A stretch of DNA of 35,436 bases. Origin: Dechloromonas sp. (lineage in GTDB: Bacteria; Pseudomonadota; Gammaproteobacteria; Burkholderiales; Rhodocyclaceae). This document shows, piece after piece, positions 1 to 7,836 of the stretch. Below the pieces are notes generated by a model. The model ran no database searches, was not told where the DNA came from, and saw only the letters and a program-made list of their open reading frames with translations. The DNA lies in NCBI GenBank assembly GCA_008933675.1, contig WBUO01000017.1, forward strand, positions 1-35,436, in the 5' to 3' direction. How positions within the stretch are numbered: the stretch's first letter is position 1; the number at the start of each line of letters is the position of its first letter. Made by a program: the position numbers and the translations under genes.

Positions 1-677
1 CCAGCACGCCGGTGCCGCAGGCCGAACTGGCCGAGCAACTGTGCGGGCTGCAGGCCCTGGCCGGCGAACTGAACGGCGTGGCCGACCAGGCCCTTGACGA
101 CATGGGCACCGCCAACGTGCTGGCCAAGGCCAGCGGCGAACGCGTGGCCAGCGGCTACGCCCTGATGCGCGCCGCCACCGACGAGATCGACAAGCTGGGC
201 ATCGGTCTGGCGCGCGCCCAGGCCGACCTGCTGCTGCTGGCCGAACAGTCCGGGCAGATCACCGGTTTCGTCGCCTCGATCACGCAGATTTCCGAACAGA
301 CCAACCTGCTGGCGCTCAACGCGGCCATCGAGGCGGCGCGGGCCGGCGACGCCGGGCGCGGCTTCGCGGTGGTCGCCGACGAAGTCAGGAAGCTGGCCGA
401 GCAGGCGCGCAGCGCCAGCGAGCAGATCGGGCGCATCGCCAACGAACTGAACACCACCTCGCGCGATGCTTCCGAGGCGGTGCGCGAGACCGACGGCGCC
501 GTGACGCACGGGCGCGGCGTCGCCGTGCAGGCGCAGGAAGCCATGGCCGAGATCCAGGCCGGGGCCAAGCGCCGTGTCGAGGTGGTCACGCAGATCACCG
601 AGGCGATCCGCCGGCAACGCCTGATCGGCGGCCAGGTCGCCGAACTGCTCGAGGAGGCGCGCGCCCAATGTCCTTGA
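1..677 (+). CDS. Methyl-accepting chemotaxis protein, C-terminal signalling part (5'-truncated)
   Basis: This is the cytoplasmic signalling half of a chemoreceptor, which passes a ligand signal to CheA/CheW. The frame is open to the first base, so the sensor part lies outside the window; a GTG at 12 is probably not the real start. Counting from that GTG, the conserved hairpin tip is at residues 95-130 ([20 protein letters not shown], then [17 protein letters not shown]), flanked by long alanine-rich coiled-coil helices. No transmembrane segment or HAMP domain is in view. The C-terminus ends in AQCP and has no NWETF-like CheR/CheB tether. Its stop (TGA 675-677) lies 10 bp inside the next gene, a BenE transporter, so the two are probably co-translated. 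The family assignment is secure; the ligand is unknown. Confidence 0.93.
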   Translation, partial: STPVPQAELAEQLCGLQALAGELNGVADQALDDMGTANVLAKASGERVASGYALMRAATDEIDKLGIGLARAQADLLLLAEQSGQITGFVASITQISEQTNLLALNAAIEAARAGDAGRGFAVVADEVRKLAEQARSASEQIGRIANELNTTSRDASEAVRETDGAVTHGRGVAVQAQEAMAEIQAGAKRRVEVVTQITEAIRRQRLIGGQVAELLEEARAQCP

Positions 678-1834
678 GCCGCGATTTCTCGCTGTCGGCG
701 GTAACCGCCGGCTTCCTGGCTGTCCTCGTCTCCTATTCCGGGCCGCTGCTGATCTTCTTCCAGGCCGGCCAGTCGGCCGGCGTGACGCCGGACACCATGG
801 CCTCCTGGGTTTGGGGCATCTCGATCGGCGCGGCTGTGTCAGGCATCCTGCTCAGCTGGTGGCTGCGCGTGCCGGTGATCACCGCCTGGTCGGCGCCCGG
901 CACGGCCCTGCTGGTCACGCTGTTTCCCGGCCTGAGCGTCAACGAGGCGGTCGGCGCCTACCTGATCGCCGGCGGCATCCTGCTGCTCATCGGGTTGTCC
1001 GGTTCCTTCGACTGGCTGATCCGGCACATCCCGCGCGGCATCGCCTTCGGCATGATGGCCGGCATCCTTTTCCAGTTCGGCATGGGCGCCTTCCGGGCGA
1101 CGGCCGCGGCGCCGCTGCTCGGCTTCGGCATGCTCGCCGCCTACCTGCTGTGCAAACGCTGGTTCCCGCGCTACTTCCTGTTTCTCGTGCTGCTCACGGG
1201 CGTTGGCCTCAGCCTGCTGCTGGAGCGGCCGAGCCTGGCCGGGCTATCGCTGGCGCCGACCCTGCCCGAACTGACCGCGCCGGCCTGGAGCTGGGCGGCG
1301 ACGCTGAGCCTGGCCCTGCCGCTGGTGCTGGTCAGCCTGACCGGGCAGTTCCTGCCGGGCATGGCCATCCTGCACGGCGCCGGCTACCGGGTGCCGGCCC
1401 GGCCGATCATGACGGTGACCGGTCTGGCCTCGCTGTGCGTCGCGCCGGTCGGCGGCATCAGCATCGTGATCGCGGCGATCACGGCGGCGCTGTGCACCGG
1501 CAAGGAGGCGCACGACGATCCGGCCCGCCGCTACATCGCCGGGCTGGCCAATGGCGGTTTCTACCTGCTCGGCGGCTGCTTCGGCGGCGCCATCATCGGT
1601 CTTTTCGCCGCCCTGCCCGGCGCCTTCGTCGCGGTGCTGGCCGGGCTGGCGCTGCTCGGCGCCATCGGCAGCAACCTGGCTGGCGCCATGGCCGAGACCG
1701 AACACCGCGAGGCGGCGGTGCTGACCTTCGTCGCGACGGCGTCCGGCATGACCCTGTTCGGGCTGGGTTCGGCCTTCTGGGGCGTGCTGATCGGCGGGGC
1801 CGCGCATCTGGTGTTTGGTAGGCCCCGGAAATGA
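668..1834 (+). CDS. benE: BenE-family benzoate/H+ symporter
   Basis: This is an inner-membrane secondary transporter of the BenE family, whose characterised members import benzoate with protons. The 388-residue product has the usual family length and is almost entirely hydrophobic, with about 10-12 predicted membrane helices. The N-terminal block runs [20 protein letters not shown], and the characteristic segment [14 protein letters not shown] is near residues 69-82. The ATG at 668 overlaps the end of the chemoreceptor gene, which suggests translational coupling. No benzoate catabolic gene (benABC, bcl, box) is in the window, so the substrate is inferred from the family only and could be another aromatic acid. 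Confidence 0.88.
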   Translation: MSLSRDFSLSAVTAGFLAVLVSYSGPLLIFFQAGQSAGVTPDTMASWVWGISIGAAVSGILLSWWLRVPVITAWSAPGTALLVTLFPGLSVNEAVGAYLIAGGILLLIGLSGSFDWLIRHIPRGIAFGMMAGILFQFGMGAFRATAAAPLLGFGMLAAYLLCKRWFPRYFLFLVLLTGVGLSLLLERPSLAGLSLAPTLPELTAPAWSWAATLSLALPLVLVSLTGQFLPGMAILHGAGYRVPARPIMTVTGLASLCVAPVGGISIVIAAITAALCTGKEAHDDPARRYIAGLANGGFYLLGGCFGGAIIGLFAALPGAFVAVLAGLALLGAIGSNLAGAMAETEHREAAVLTFVATASGMTLFGLGSAFWGVLIGGAAHLVFGRPRK

Positions 1835-1844
1835 TGGTTAAAAT
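1815..1844 (+). promoter_or_regulatory. Candidate sigma70 promoter for the ABM-domain gene
   Basis: A TTGGTA box (1815-1820) is followed after 18 bp by TAAAAT (1839-1844). The boxes match the sigma70 consensus at 4/6 and 5/6 positions. The -35 box lies in the last codons of benE. Transcription would start near 1851, leaving a leader of about 40 nt with a GAAAGG ribosome-binding site before the ATG at 1890. This is pattern matching only. Confidence 0.4.
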
Positions 1845-1889
1845 CTCGAGAATTTACGATTTTTCGCTGTCGACCGTGAAAGGCTAAGC

Positions 1890-2429
1890 ATGAGCGAACA
1901 GTCCGTCTTCCGTATCGTCAGCCGGCGCGCCCGGCCAGCCTGCGAGGCCGCCTACGAGGCGCTGGTCAAGGCGATGTTCGACGAGGCCCGGCGCTTTCCC
2001 GGCTACTTGTCGGCCGAGCTGATTCCGCCGCCCCGGCCGGGCGGGGAATACCAGATCGTCCAGCGCTTCGCGACGCAGGCCGATCTGGATCGCTGGAACG
2101 CTTCGCCGGAACGCCTGGACTGGATGGAGAAATTGTCCACGGTGGCCGACGGCGCCCCGGAATACCGTCTGCTGCACGGCCTCGATGCCTGGTTCGCACC
2201 GACCTCGCTGCCGGTCGCGAAGACGCCGCCGCGCTGGCGCTTGACGCTGGTCAGCTGGCTGGGCATCTACCCGACCGTGGCCGTGCTGCTGATCTTCGTC
2301 GGGCCGCTGCTCGAAGGGCTGCCGCAACTGCTGCGCATCGCCGTGATCACCGCGCTGGTGGCGGTGCTGATGTCCTACGTGATCATGCCGCGTCTGACGC
2401 GCTGGCTGGGTGCTTGGTTACGCCGCTAG
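1890..2429 (+). CDS. Antibiotic biosynthesis monooxygenase (ABM) domain protein with C-terminal membrane anchor
   Basis: This 179-residue protein has two parts. Residues 1-100 resemble the ABM ferredoxin-like fold: an early FRIVSRRARP strand, a helix with FPGYLSAELIPP, and QIVQRFATQADLDRWNASPER. Residues about 115-175 form two hydrophobic helices (LVSWLGIYPTVAVLLIFVGP and LLRIAVITALVAVLMSYVIM). The layout matches the COG3224-type ABM proteins. Their reaction is generally undefined, so I assign no substrate. The domain faces the cytoplasm if the short C-terminus is cytoplasmic (inference). A GAAAGG ribosome-binding site lies 8 nt upstream. The gene has its own promoter candidate and a strong terminator, so it may be a single-gene unit. 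Confidence 0.82.
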   Translation: MSEQSVFRIVSRRARPACEAAYEALVKAMFDEARRFPGYLSAELIPPPRPGGEYQIVQRFATQADLDRWNASPERLDWMEKLSTVADGAPEYRLLHGLDAWFAPTSLPVAKTPPRWRLTLVSWLGIYPTVAVLLIFVGPLLEGLPQLLRIAVITALVAVLMSYVIMPRLTRWLGAWLRR

Positions 2430-2451
2430 GCGGTAGCACCCGTTTTTTTTT
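2408..2451 (+). terminator. Rho-independent terminator overlapping the end of the ABM gene
   Basis: Outer arms GGGTGCT (2408-2414) and AGCACCC (2435-2441) enclose an inner stem CGCC/GGCG (2421-2424 and 2429-2432), followed by nine T residues (2443-2451). The left arm and the inner stem lie in the last codons and stop of the upstream gene. This is the best-formed terminator in the window. Confidence 0.88.
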
Positions 2452-2605
2452 CAGACCGCATGAAACGGCCACCGGGTGATACGGACAAAACGTGGCGCTT
2501 GGGTCGGATTGCCACAAAACCCGATGCTACAGGCACTTTCCGTCCAGAACCTGGAGAGGATGCTATTCGGCCAGCAGCCCTTCCTCCACCGGGCCTTTTT
2601 CATTT
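2452..2605. other. Intergenic stretch with no convincing gene
   Basis: About 150 bp lie between the terminator and the stop of the minus-strand 511-aa gene. They contain a weak GCCC/GGGC hairpin followed by five T residues on the plus strand (about 2575-2601). I found no supported ORF, promoter or RNA gene here. Confidence 0.5.
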
Positions 2606-4141
2606 TCAGCCGCTGCGACAGGCGTAGCGGACGAAATCGACACCGCGCTCAAGCACCTCGCGCGGCTGCAGATGCTCCAGGGATGTTCCGTCAATGGCGA
2701 TGCCGACGCCGAGGCGGGCACCAACGCTGGCTGGCAGGATCAGGGAAAGCTCATCGCCCTCGCGGATCAGGAAAACGGGCGTGCGTGGCGCCCCGCGATC
2801 GAGCGGGTCGGTACGTTTCAGCCAGCCGGCTTCGACGACTCCGTCGTACCAGTACAGCCCGCCGGTCAGCACATCGCCCGCCGTCACCTGAAGGCCGAAG
2901 AGAACGCCCAAACGGGGGCTGCCCTCGACGTTTGCGGCGACCAGACAGGGGGAGATGCGCCGGCTCACCTGCTGTCCGGCCGCGCGAATCACCATGCCGT
3001 CGATCATTGTCCAGGTCTCGCTGGGGACTTCGATACGCTTGACCGCCGTTGCCACCTGCGAGACACGATCAAAGCCGAACAGGGCCATCCGCTGGTGGGC
3101 CAGCGACGCGCTGTTGGCGTCAAGACTTTCCGGTGAATTCAGATATTCCCCGCGGAGCAGCGCGTAGGCATGCTCGCCCCCGAATGCCAGGGCGATCTCG
3201 CCGCGACCCGGAGCAACGTCACGCTCGTGCGCCTCCAGACTGCCGCTGATTTCCTCGAGCAGGCGTATGCAGGCTGCGGCGGAGAGCTCCCGGCCAAGCT
3301 TGAGCGATTCTGGGGATTCGCCCTGCCTGAGCGCATCCAGGCGCTGACGGATCTTGCGGACAACCGAGCGGATGGCCAGCCAGCGCGGCATGCCAGGCGG
3401 CAACTGGCCGCCATAGAGGGGAGAAAGATCGAGATTCTGTGCCCGTGAATCGGTATCCGGGATCATGCTGAACGAGGTCAATTCACGCCAGCGGCTCATT
3501 GCCCGGTTGGTCACGGTCAGTTGGCTGGAGGTCAGGCGGTAGGGATCGATCAGACGGAGCAGAAAGGCCCACGCCAGATGGCCACCGGTGGTCGACTCGC
3601 CGAGATGGCGGAAATCGGGATCGGCTATCGCCTGCTCGAGCAACCCGTCCGCCTGGGCCGTCGCCAGCACGCCGAAGAGCAGGCGGTCGAGCGACAGCGG
3701 GCATTCGTAGGCAGCCTGGAAGTGACAGTAGGCCGCCATGCGCAAGGCACAGGCGGCACGATTGAGCGGCAGGTTGCGCGCATCGGGAGGCAATTCGGGA
3801 AGACGCCGCAGGTAGGCTATGGCCAGGCGCAGCCAGAAGCGAACCGCCAGTTCGAAGATGCGCCGCTCTTCATCCGAAAGCGGCAGGGGTTTGCGGACGA
3901 AACGCGGTTCGATGTTCTCCTGGAGCGGTACCGCCGCCGTCCGCAGCAGGGCGAGCAAGTCGATGACCAGCGAGTGACTCAGCGTACCGCTATCCAGGGC
4001 TTCCACCTGCAGGCACAGCGCCGCCAGCGTTTGCAACGGCTGCGCCTGAGGCTGTTGGGCCAGCCAGTGGCGTGCCCCCGGCACGTCCTGGAAGGCCGGG
4101 GTGATGTTCTTGCGTGGATCGGGCAGAACGAGCCAGTGCAT
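2606..4141 (-). CDS. Unrecognised 511-aa cytosolic protein
   Basis: I do not recognise this protein. The start is set at the ATG ending at 4141 (MHWLVLPDPR) because an AAAGGAGT ribosome-binding site precedes it; a longer frame up to 4303 has no such site and overlaps the divergent gene. There is no signal peptide or clear transmembrane segment. The N-terminal two thirds are helix-rich (for example RFWLRLAIAYLRRLPELPPD), and the last 150 residues look beta-rich (MVIRAAGQQVSRRISPCLVA, GDVLTGGLYWYDGVVEAGW). The beta-rich end recalls PilZ-like barrels, but I cannot find the RxxxR and D/NxSxxG signature, so I do not call it PilZ. Full-length coding looks sound, with regular GC3-rich codon use. It is divergent from a small ORF whose start is only 29 bp away. 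Confidence 0.8.
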   Translation of the reverse strand: MHWLVLPDPRKNITPAFQDVPGARHWLAQQPQAQPLQTLAALCLQVEALDSGTLSHSLVIDLLALLRTAAVPLQENIEPRFVRKPLPLSDEERRIFELAVRFWLRLAIAYLRRLPELPPDARNLPLNRAACALRMAAYCHFQAAYECPLSLDRLLFGVLATAQADGLLEQAIADPDFRHLGESTTGGHLAWAFLLRLIDPYRLTSSQLTVTNRAMSRWRELTSFSMIPDTDSRAQNLDLSPLYGGQLPPGMPRWLAIRSVVRKIRQRLDALRQGESPESLKLGRELSAAACIRLLEEISGSLEAHERDVAPGRGEIALAFGGEHAYALLRGEYLNSPESLDANSASLAHQRMALFGFDRVSQVATAVKRIEVPSETWTMIDGMVIRAAGQQVSRRISPCLVAANVEGSPRLGVLFGLQVTAGDVLTGGLYWYDGVVEAGWLKRTDPLDRGAPRTPVFLIREGDELSLILPASVGARLGVGIAIDGTSLEHLQPREVLERGVDFVRYACRSG

Positions 4142-4153
4142 GGGTACTCCTTT

Positions 4154-4170
4154 GGATGTATGCTGCATCC
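4154..4170. repeat. Short inverted repeat between divergent starts
   Basis: Arms GGATG (4154-4158) and CATCC (4166-4170) flank a 7-bp centre, directly against the ATG of the plus-strand gene and 13 bp from the ATG of the minus-strand gene. It could be an operator or a small RNA hairpin covering the plus-strand start region. At 5 bp per arm, chance is possible. Confidence 0.3.
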
Positions 4171-4434
4171 ATGAGCGGTTTTGAACATTATGAGCGTGAA
4201 TTACGTGAGTTAGACCACGAAATTCATCGTTATGCAGCAGTTTGCGGCGTCGATCTGGCCAATCGTTACGAAATCGATGCCTGCCTGCACGTCCATCATC
4301 CATCGTGGGCTGAGGACAAGGCCCGCCAGAGTCTGCAGGGCCTCCTCATCCTGCGGATCAAACTGGAGGCAGAGATGCTGGCGCTTGGCATGTCGCCGCC
4401 CGCCCTCGTTCCGCCGCCAGCTTCGCCGGATTGA
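4171..4434 (+). CDS. Small unrecognised protein (87 aa)
   Basis: The short, charged protein starts MSGFEHYERELRELDHEIHR. It is largely helical, contains one Cys and several His (ACLHVHHPSW), and ends in a proline-rich tail (PPALVPPPASPD). No signal peptide or membrane helix is seen, and I know no family for it. The ATG at 4171 is chosen over an earlier in-frame ATG at 4159 because the minus-strand gene's leader occupies the space upstream; neither has a clear Shine-Dalgarno sequence. It converges on the DHH phosphoesterase gene with only 2 bp between stops. Codon use resembles its neighbours, which supports a real gene. Confidence 0.6.
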   Translation: MSGFEHYERELRELDHEIHRYAAVCGVDLANRYEIDACLHVHHPSWAEDKARQSLQGLLILRIKLEAEMLALGMSPPALVPPPASPD

Positions 4435-4436
4435 TC

Positions 4437-5369
4437 TCAGCCGTCGGCGTTGATGCGGGCGATCAGCGCCTGCAGCGTTGCCGCAGCCAGGTCGTTGGCA
4501 ACCTGGCAGGTACCGGCGGCCTGATGGCCACCGCCGCCATACTCGAGCATCAGTTCACCGACATTGGTCTTGCTGCTGCGGTCGAGAATCGATTTACCCG
4601 TCGCAAACACGGTGTTCTGCTTCTGCACGCCCCACATCACGTGAATTGAGATGTTGGTCTGCGGGAACAGCGCGTAGATCACGAAACGGTTGGTCGCCCA
4701 GATGGTTTCCTCGTCACGCAGGTCAAGCACCACCAGATTCCTGTGCACCGTCGCACAGCGCAGAATCTGCTCCCTGGCCTTCGCTTCCTGCTCGAAATAC
4801 AGATCCACCCGCTCCTTCACGTCGGGCAACGCGAGGATGTCATCAATGTCGTGATCACGGCAGTATTTGATCAGGTCCATCATCAACGCATAGTTGCTGA
4901 TGCGGAAATCGCGGAAACGTCCAAGACCGGTACGCGCGTCCATCAGATAGTTGAGAAGTACCCAGCCATCCGGCTTGAGAATCTCGTCGCGGCTGAACTG
5001 GGCCGAGTCACTCTTGTCGACGGCCTCCATCATCGCATCGGAAACGCGCGGGAAGGCGGCCTTGCCGCCGTAGTAATCGTAAACGACACGGGCTGCCGAA
5101 GGAGCAGCAGGATCGATGATGTGGTTGCTGCGCTCGCTGGTGTTGCGGATGGTCTCCGACAGGTGGTGGTCGAAGGCCAGGTGGGCGCCGGCTACGTAGG
5201 GCAGGTTGGTCGTGATGTCACGGCTGCCGATCTCGATCTTGCCGTCCTGCATGTCCTTGGGGTGCACAAACTTGATCTCGTCGATCAGGTTCAGTTCGTT
5301 GAGCAGCACGGCACAGACCAGGCCGTCGAAATCGCTGCGGGTGACGAGGCGGAATTTTTCGGGGTTCAT
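4437..5369 (-). CDS. DHH/DHHA1-family phosphoesterase (NrnB/exopolyphosphatase-like)
   Basis: This 310-residue cytosolic hydrolase belongs to the DHH superfamily, metal-dependent enzymes that act on phosphodiester or phosphoanhydride bonds such as those of nano-RNA, pAp, cyclic dinucleotides or polyphosphate. Motif I is RSDFDGLVCAVLL (residues 11-23). The hallmark AFDHHLSE is at 65-72. The C-terminal DHHA1 substrate-binding loop GGGGHQAAGTC is near 284-294. The ribosome-binding site GGAGA precedes the ATG at 5369. The subfamily resembles the proteins annotated as NrnB or exopolyphosphatase-like (COG2404). The exact substrate cannot be read from the sequence. Confidence 0.88.
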   Translation of the reverse strand: MNPEKFRLVTRSDFDGLVCAVLLNELNLIDEIKFVHPKDMQDGKIEIGSRDITTNLPYVAGAHLAFDHHLSETIRNTSERSNHIIDPAAPSAARVVYDYYGGKAAFPRVSDAMMEAVDKSDSAQFSRDEILKPDGWVLLNYLMDARTGLGRFRDFRISNYALMMDLIKYCRDHDIDDILALPDVKERVDLYFEQEAKAREQILRCATVHRNLVVLDLRDEETIWATNRFVIYALFPQTNISIHVMWGVQKQNTVFATGKSILDRSSKTNVGELMLEYGGGGHQAAGTCQVANDLAAATLQALIARINADG

Positions 5370-5403
5370 CTGTTGTCTCCGGTGAGCGGTGGTTCAAGAA
5401 GAA

Positions 5404-5428
5404 TTAGAGCACAAGGCGTTGGCTCTTG
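5404..5428 (-). terminator. Weak candidate terminator after napF
   Basis: Read on the minus strand downstream of the napF stop, arms AGAGC and GCTCT with an inner CAA/TTG pairing and a one-base bulge form a hairpin, followed by a T-rich stretch (AATTCTTCTTG). It would end the ccm-napF transcript before the DHH gene. The stem is short and the T-run is interrupted. Confidence 0.3.
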
Positions 5429-5454
5429 CAGTGGCGACAGAGGAGAAACCGCAT

Positions 5455-5931
5455 TCAGCCGATGCGAATCGCCGCACTGGGACAGGGGGCCAGACAGGCG
5501 CCGCAACCTGTGCACTGCGTCGCATCGATCTCGGGCAAGGGGCTGCCGCCGAGGCGTGGCGGAAAGCGTATGGCCCGGACGTCGCAGAAATCACCGCAGA
5601 CGCGGCATTCCACGCCGCTGGCTGGCAGACAGGCATCGCCGACGTGCGCCTTGTATGGCCAGGCCGGCAAGCCCTCCGTACGTTTCAGCGCCTGCGGCTG
5701 ACAGGCAGCGAGACAAGCGCCGCAGAAGGTGCATTCGCCGTGCGAGAAATCGACTGTCGGATAGCCGCCGTCGCCACTGACCAGGATGTGTTCCGGGCAA
5801 ACGGCAAGACAGGCATTGCAGCGCGTGCAACGATCGATGAAAGCGTTTTCGCCAAGCGCCCAGGGCGGCCGCAGTTCAACCCGCGGCCGCGGCCGGCCGC
5901 GCAGAAAGCCGCGGCGGGCTGCATCGACCAT
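5455..5931 (-). CDS. napF: Ferredoxin-type protein NapF
   Basis: NapF is a cytoplasmic iron-sulfur protein that acts on the catalytic subunit NapA of periplasmic nitrate reductase during maturation. The 158-residue product carries the family landmarks: RRGFLRGR at 6-13, RPPW at 21-24, and four cysteine groups. These are C35/38/41/45, C67/70/73/77, C101 with C109/112/116 in the NapF-type GDACL...VECRVC block, and C140/143/146/150. It starts 2 bp after the ccmI stop, so it is the last gene of the ccm operon. No napA, B, C, D, G or H is in the window, making it an orphan here. A generic ferredoxin is less likely because of the specific NapF spacing. Confidence 0.9.
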   Translation of the reverse strand: MVDAARRGFLRGRPRPRVELRPPWALGENAFIDRCTRCNACLAVCPEHILVSGDGGYPTVDFSHGECTFCGACLAACQPQALKRTEGLPAWPYKAHVGDACLPASGVECRVCGDFCDVRAIRFPPRLGGSPLPEIDATQCTGCGACLAPCPSAAIRIG

Positions 5932-5933
5932 GC

Positions 5934-6782
5934 TTAACGGGCCTGCTTCATCTTCTCGATGCCGGCGCGCAGCATCTGGTCCAGTTCCGAGCCGGGTTCG
6001 ACCTGCGGCAGCAATGCCTCCCAGTAGGCGATCCCCTTCTTGGCATCGTTGGCCTGCATGGCGGCAGCACCGGCCAGGAACAGGCTGTGTGCATGCTTGG
6101 CATCGATCTTCAGGGCGCGCTCGACCAGTTCCCGCGGCTTGCCGGCCAGCCCCTCGCCACTGGCCATGGCAATGGTCTCGGCATAGCTGGCCAGCAGGTC
6201 CGGTTCGTTGTCGATGACCTTCTCCGCCTTGGCAAAGGCCTTGACGGCATCTTCGTAGCGGCCAAGCGACTTGTAGGAGCGGGCCAGCATCAGCCAGCCC
6301 TGCATGTCGTCCGGATTGCTCTGCATGCGTTCGGCCAGACGGGCAACCATCTCGTCAATCTGTTCCGGCGACATGCTGGCCTGGGCCGGCGGCGGTGCGG
6401 TCCGTGAGGGATCGAGTGCCTCCGGCTTGCCGAGCAGGGCGTAGAGCAGCAGCGCGGCAATCGGCAACAGGAGGACCAGGGCAATCGCCGTCTTGCGGCT
6501 CGGCCCCTGCTCAGCCGTATTGTCAGCATCACCGGCCGCATCGACCTCCTCAAGCAGACGACGCTGGATTTCCTGACGAGCGCTGGCGAAATCGGCCTCG
6601 GCCAGGGTACCGTCACGGCGTTCGCGCTCGAGATCGGCCAGCTGATCGCGCAGGATGTCCAGATTGGCGGCCTGCCGGTCGCCCTTGCTGACAACACGGG
6701 GCCCGCCGGACCACAACGGAAAGAAGAGAAAAGCACAGACGACCACGACGATCAGCGTCGAGGCAATGGCAAACGGAATCAT
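5934..6782 (-). CDS. ccmI: Cytochrome c maturation protein CcmI
   Basis: CcmI is an inner-membrane TPR protein that chaperones apocytochrome c and delivers it to the CcmF/CcmH haem ligation complex. The 282-residue product starts with a membrane helix (residues 3-23), followed by the CcmI N-terminal signature (NLDILRDQLADLERERRDGT), a second hydrophobic segment around 105-117 (IALVLLLPIAALLLYAL), and TPR helices (GWLMLARSYKSLGRYEDAVKA near 160-182). The stand-alone form contrasts with E. coli, where this part is fused to CcmH. Its ATG overlaps the ccmH stop as ATGA. Confidence 0.93.
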   Translation of the reverse strand: MIPFAIASTLIVVVVCAFLFFPLWSGGPRVVSKGDRQAANLDILRDQLADLERERRDGTLAEADFASARQEIQRRLLEEVDAAGDADNTAEQGPSRKTAIALVLLLPIAALLLYALLGKPEALDPSRTAPPPAQASMSPEQIDEMVARLAERMQSNPDDMQGWLMLARSYKSLGRYEDAVKAFAKAEKVIDNEPDLLASYAETIAMASGEGLAGKPRELVERALKIDAKHAHSLFLAGAAAMQANDAKKGIAYWEALLPQVEPGSELDQMLRAGIEKMKQAR

Positions 6783-7255
6783 TTGGGCTCCAGTTCCTTG
6801 AGCAGGGCTTCGGCGCGCTTGGCATCATCGGCCGACAACGGCTGGTCGGCTTCGGCCAGGCGCCGCGCCCGGCGGCGCAGATAACTGACCAGCAGGAAAA
6901 GGCCGAGCAGCAGCAGGGCGACCGGGCCGCCCCAGAGCAGCAGGGTGACGCCCTTGACCGGCGGACGGTAGAGCACGAAATCACCGTAGCGGGTGACCAT
7001 GAAGTCGAGAATCTCGCTGTCCGAACGACCGTCGGCGATCATGCCGCGGATTTCGCGGCGCAGGTCGACGGCCAGCTCGGCATTGGAATCGGCAATCGTC
7101 TCGTTCTGGCAGACCAGGCAGCGCAACTCCTTGGAAAGACCCTGCAGGCGTTTTTCCGCCACCGGATCGGCGGCCAGGGCAGCTTCGCGGGCAGAAGATG
7201 CGAAAGCACCGGAGGAAAGCAGGCAGAGCGAGAGGAAAAGCACGCGCAGCATCAT
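6779..7255 (-). CDS. ccmH: Cytochrome c maturation protein CcmH (CcmL type)
   Basis: This periplasm-facing thioredoxin-like reductant keeps apocytochrome CxxCH cysteines reduced for haem attachment. The product is 158 aa. It has a signal peptide (residues 1-19, cleavage near AFA-SS), the active site LRCLVCQ with C46 and C49 in the typical LRCxxCQNxxIADSxAxLAxDLR block, and a C-terminal membrane anchor (TLLLWGGPVALLLLGLFLLV). The start is the first ATG of an ATGATG pair, overlapping the ccmG stop as ATGA; the second ATG (7252) is an equally possible start. A longer open frame upstream runs into ccmG and is a shadow. Confidence 0.93.
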   Translation of the reverse strand: MMLRVLFLSLCLLSSGAFASSAREAALAADPVAEKRLQGLSKELRCLVCQNETIADSNAELAVDLRREIRGMIADGRSDSEILDFMVTRYGDFVLYRPPVKGVTLLLWGGPVALLLLGLFLLVSYLRRRARRLAEADQPLSADDAKRAEALLKELEPK

Positions 7256-7836
7256 TTGGCCAGCTCCGCCAGCAAGGGCATGATCTTCTTCGCCAGCACA
7301 TCCGGCGTGATCGGCCCGGTGTGCTTCATGCGGATGATGCCGTCCTTGTCGATGACATAGGTTTCCGGCACGCCGTAGACGCCGAAGTCGATACCGACAC
7401 GACCGTCGATGTCCATCGCCGTCAGCCGGTACGGATCGCCATGATCGCGCAACCAGCCGTTGGCGCGCTGCAGTGCCAGACGGCTTTCCTCTTCGGGTGG
7501 CAGCTTGTTCATGTCGAAGCCGCCGTCGCCGCGCACTTCCTTGTAGTTGAGGCCGATCAGCGGCACATCCACTTTCTTCGAGAACTCCACCAGGATCGGA
7601 TGCTCCTGGCGGCAGGAAACGCACCACGAGGCCCAGACGTTGAGCAGCCAGGGTTTGCCGCGCAAGTCTTCGGGAGAAAAAGTCTTGTCCGGCGTCGCCA
7701 GCACCGCCAGCTTGAAGGCCGGCACCGGCTTGCCGACCAGCGGCGAGGGAATGTCGCGCGGGTTCAGGCCGAGGCCGACGGCGAGCAGAACGACGAGGGC
7801 GGCGAAGGCGCCGAGGATCCAGTAGTAACGGTTCAT
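7252..7836 (-). CDS. ccmG: Thiol:disulfide interchange protein CcmG/DsbE
   Basis: This membrane-anchored periplasmic thioredoxin reduces CcmH or the apocytochrome during cytochrome c maturation. The 194-residue protein has an N-terminal anchor (residues 5-23), then a thioredoxin fold with NVWASWCVSCRQEHP, where the redox pair is C72/C75. The family's acidic and Gly-Val-Pro-Glu-Thr features follow (GVYGVPETYVIDKDG). The active site reads WCVSC rather than the WCPTC of E. coli CcmG, a permitted variation. Its ATG overlaps the ccmF stop (ATGA), and its own stop overlaps ccmH. Confidence 0.94.
   Translation of the reverse strand: MNRYYWILGAFAALVVLLAVGLGLNPRDIPSPLVGKPVPAFKLAVLATPDKTFSPEDLRGKPWLLNVWASWCVSCRQEHPILVEFSKKVDVPLIGLNYKEVRGDGGFDMNKLPPEEESRLALQRANGWLRDHGDPYRLTAMDIDGRVGIDFGVYGVPETYVIDKDGIIRMKHTGPITPDVLAKKIMPLLAELAK

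Noticed and set aside
2568..2601. Plus-strand terminator suggesting a small RNA at 2452-2601
   Set aside because: The stem is only four pairs and no promoter with acceptable boxes precedes it.
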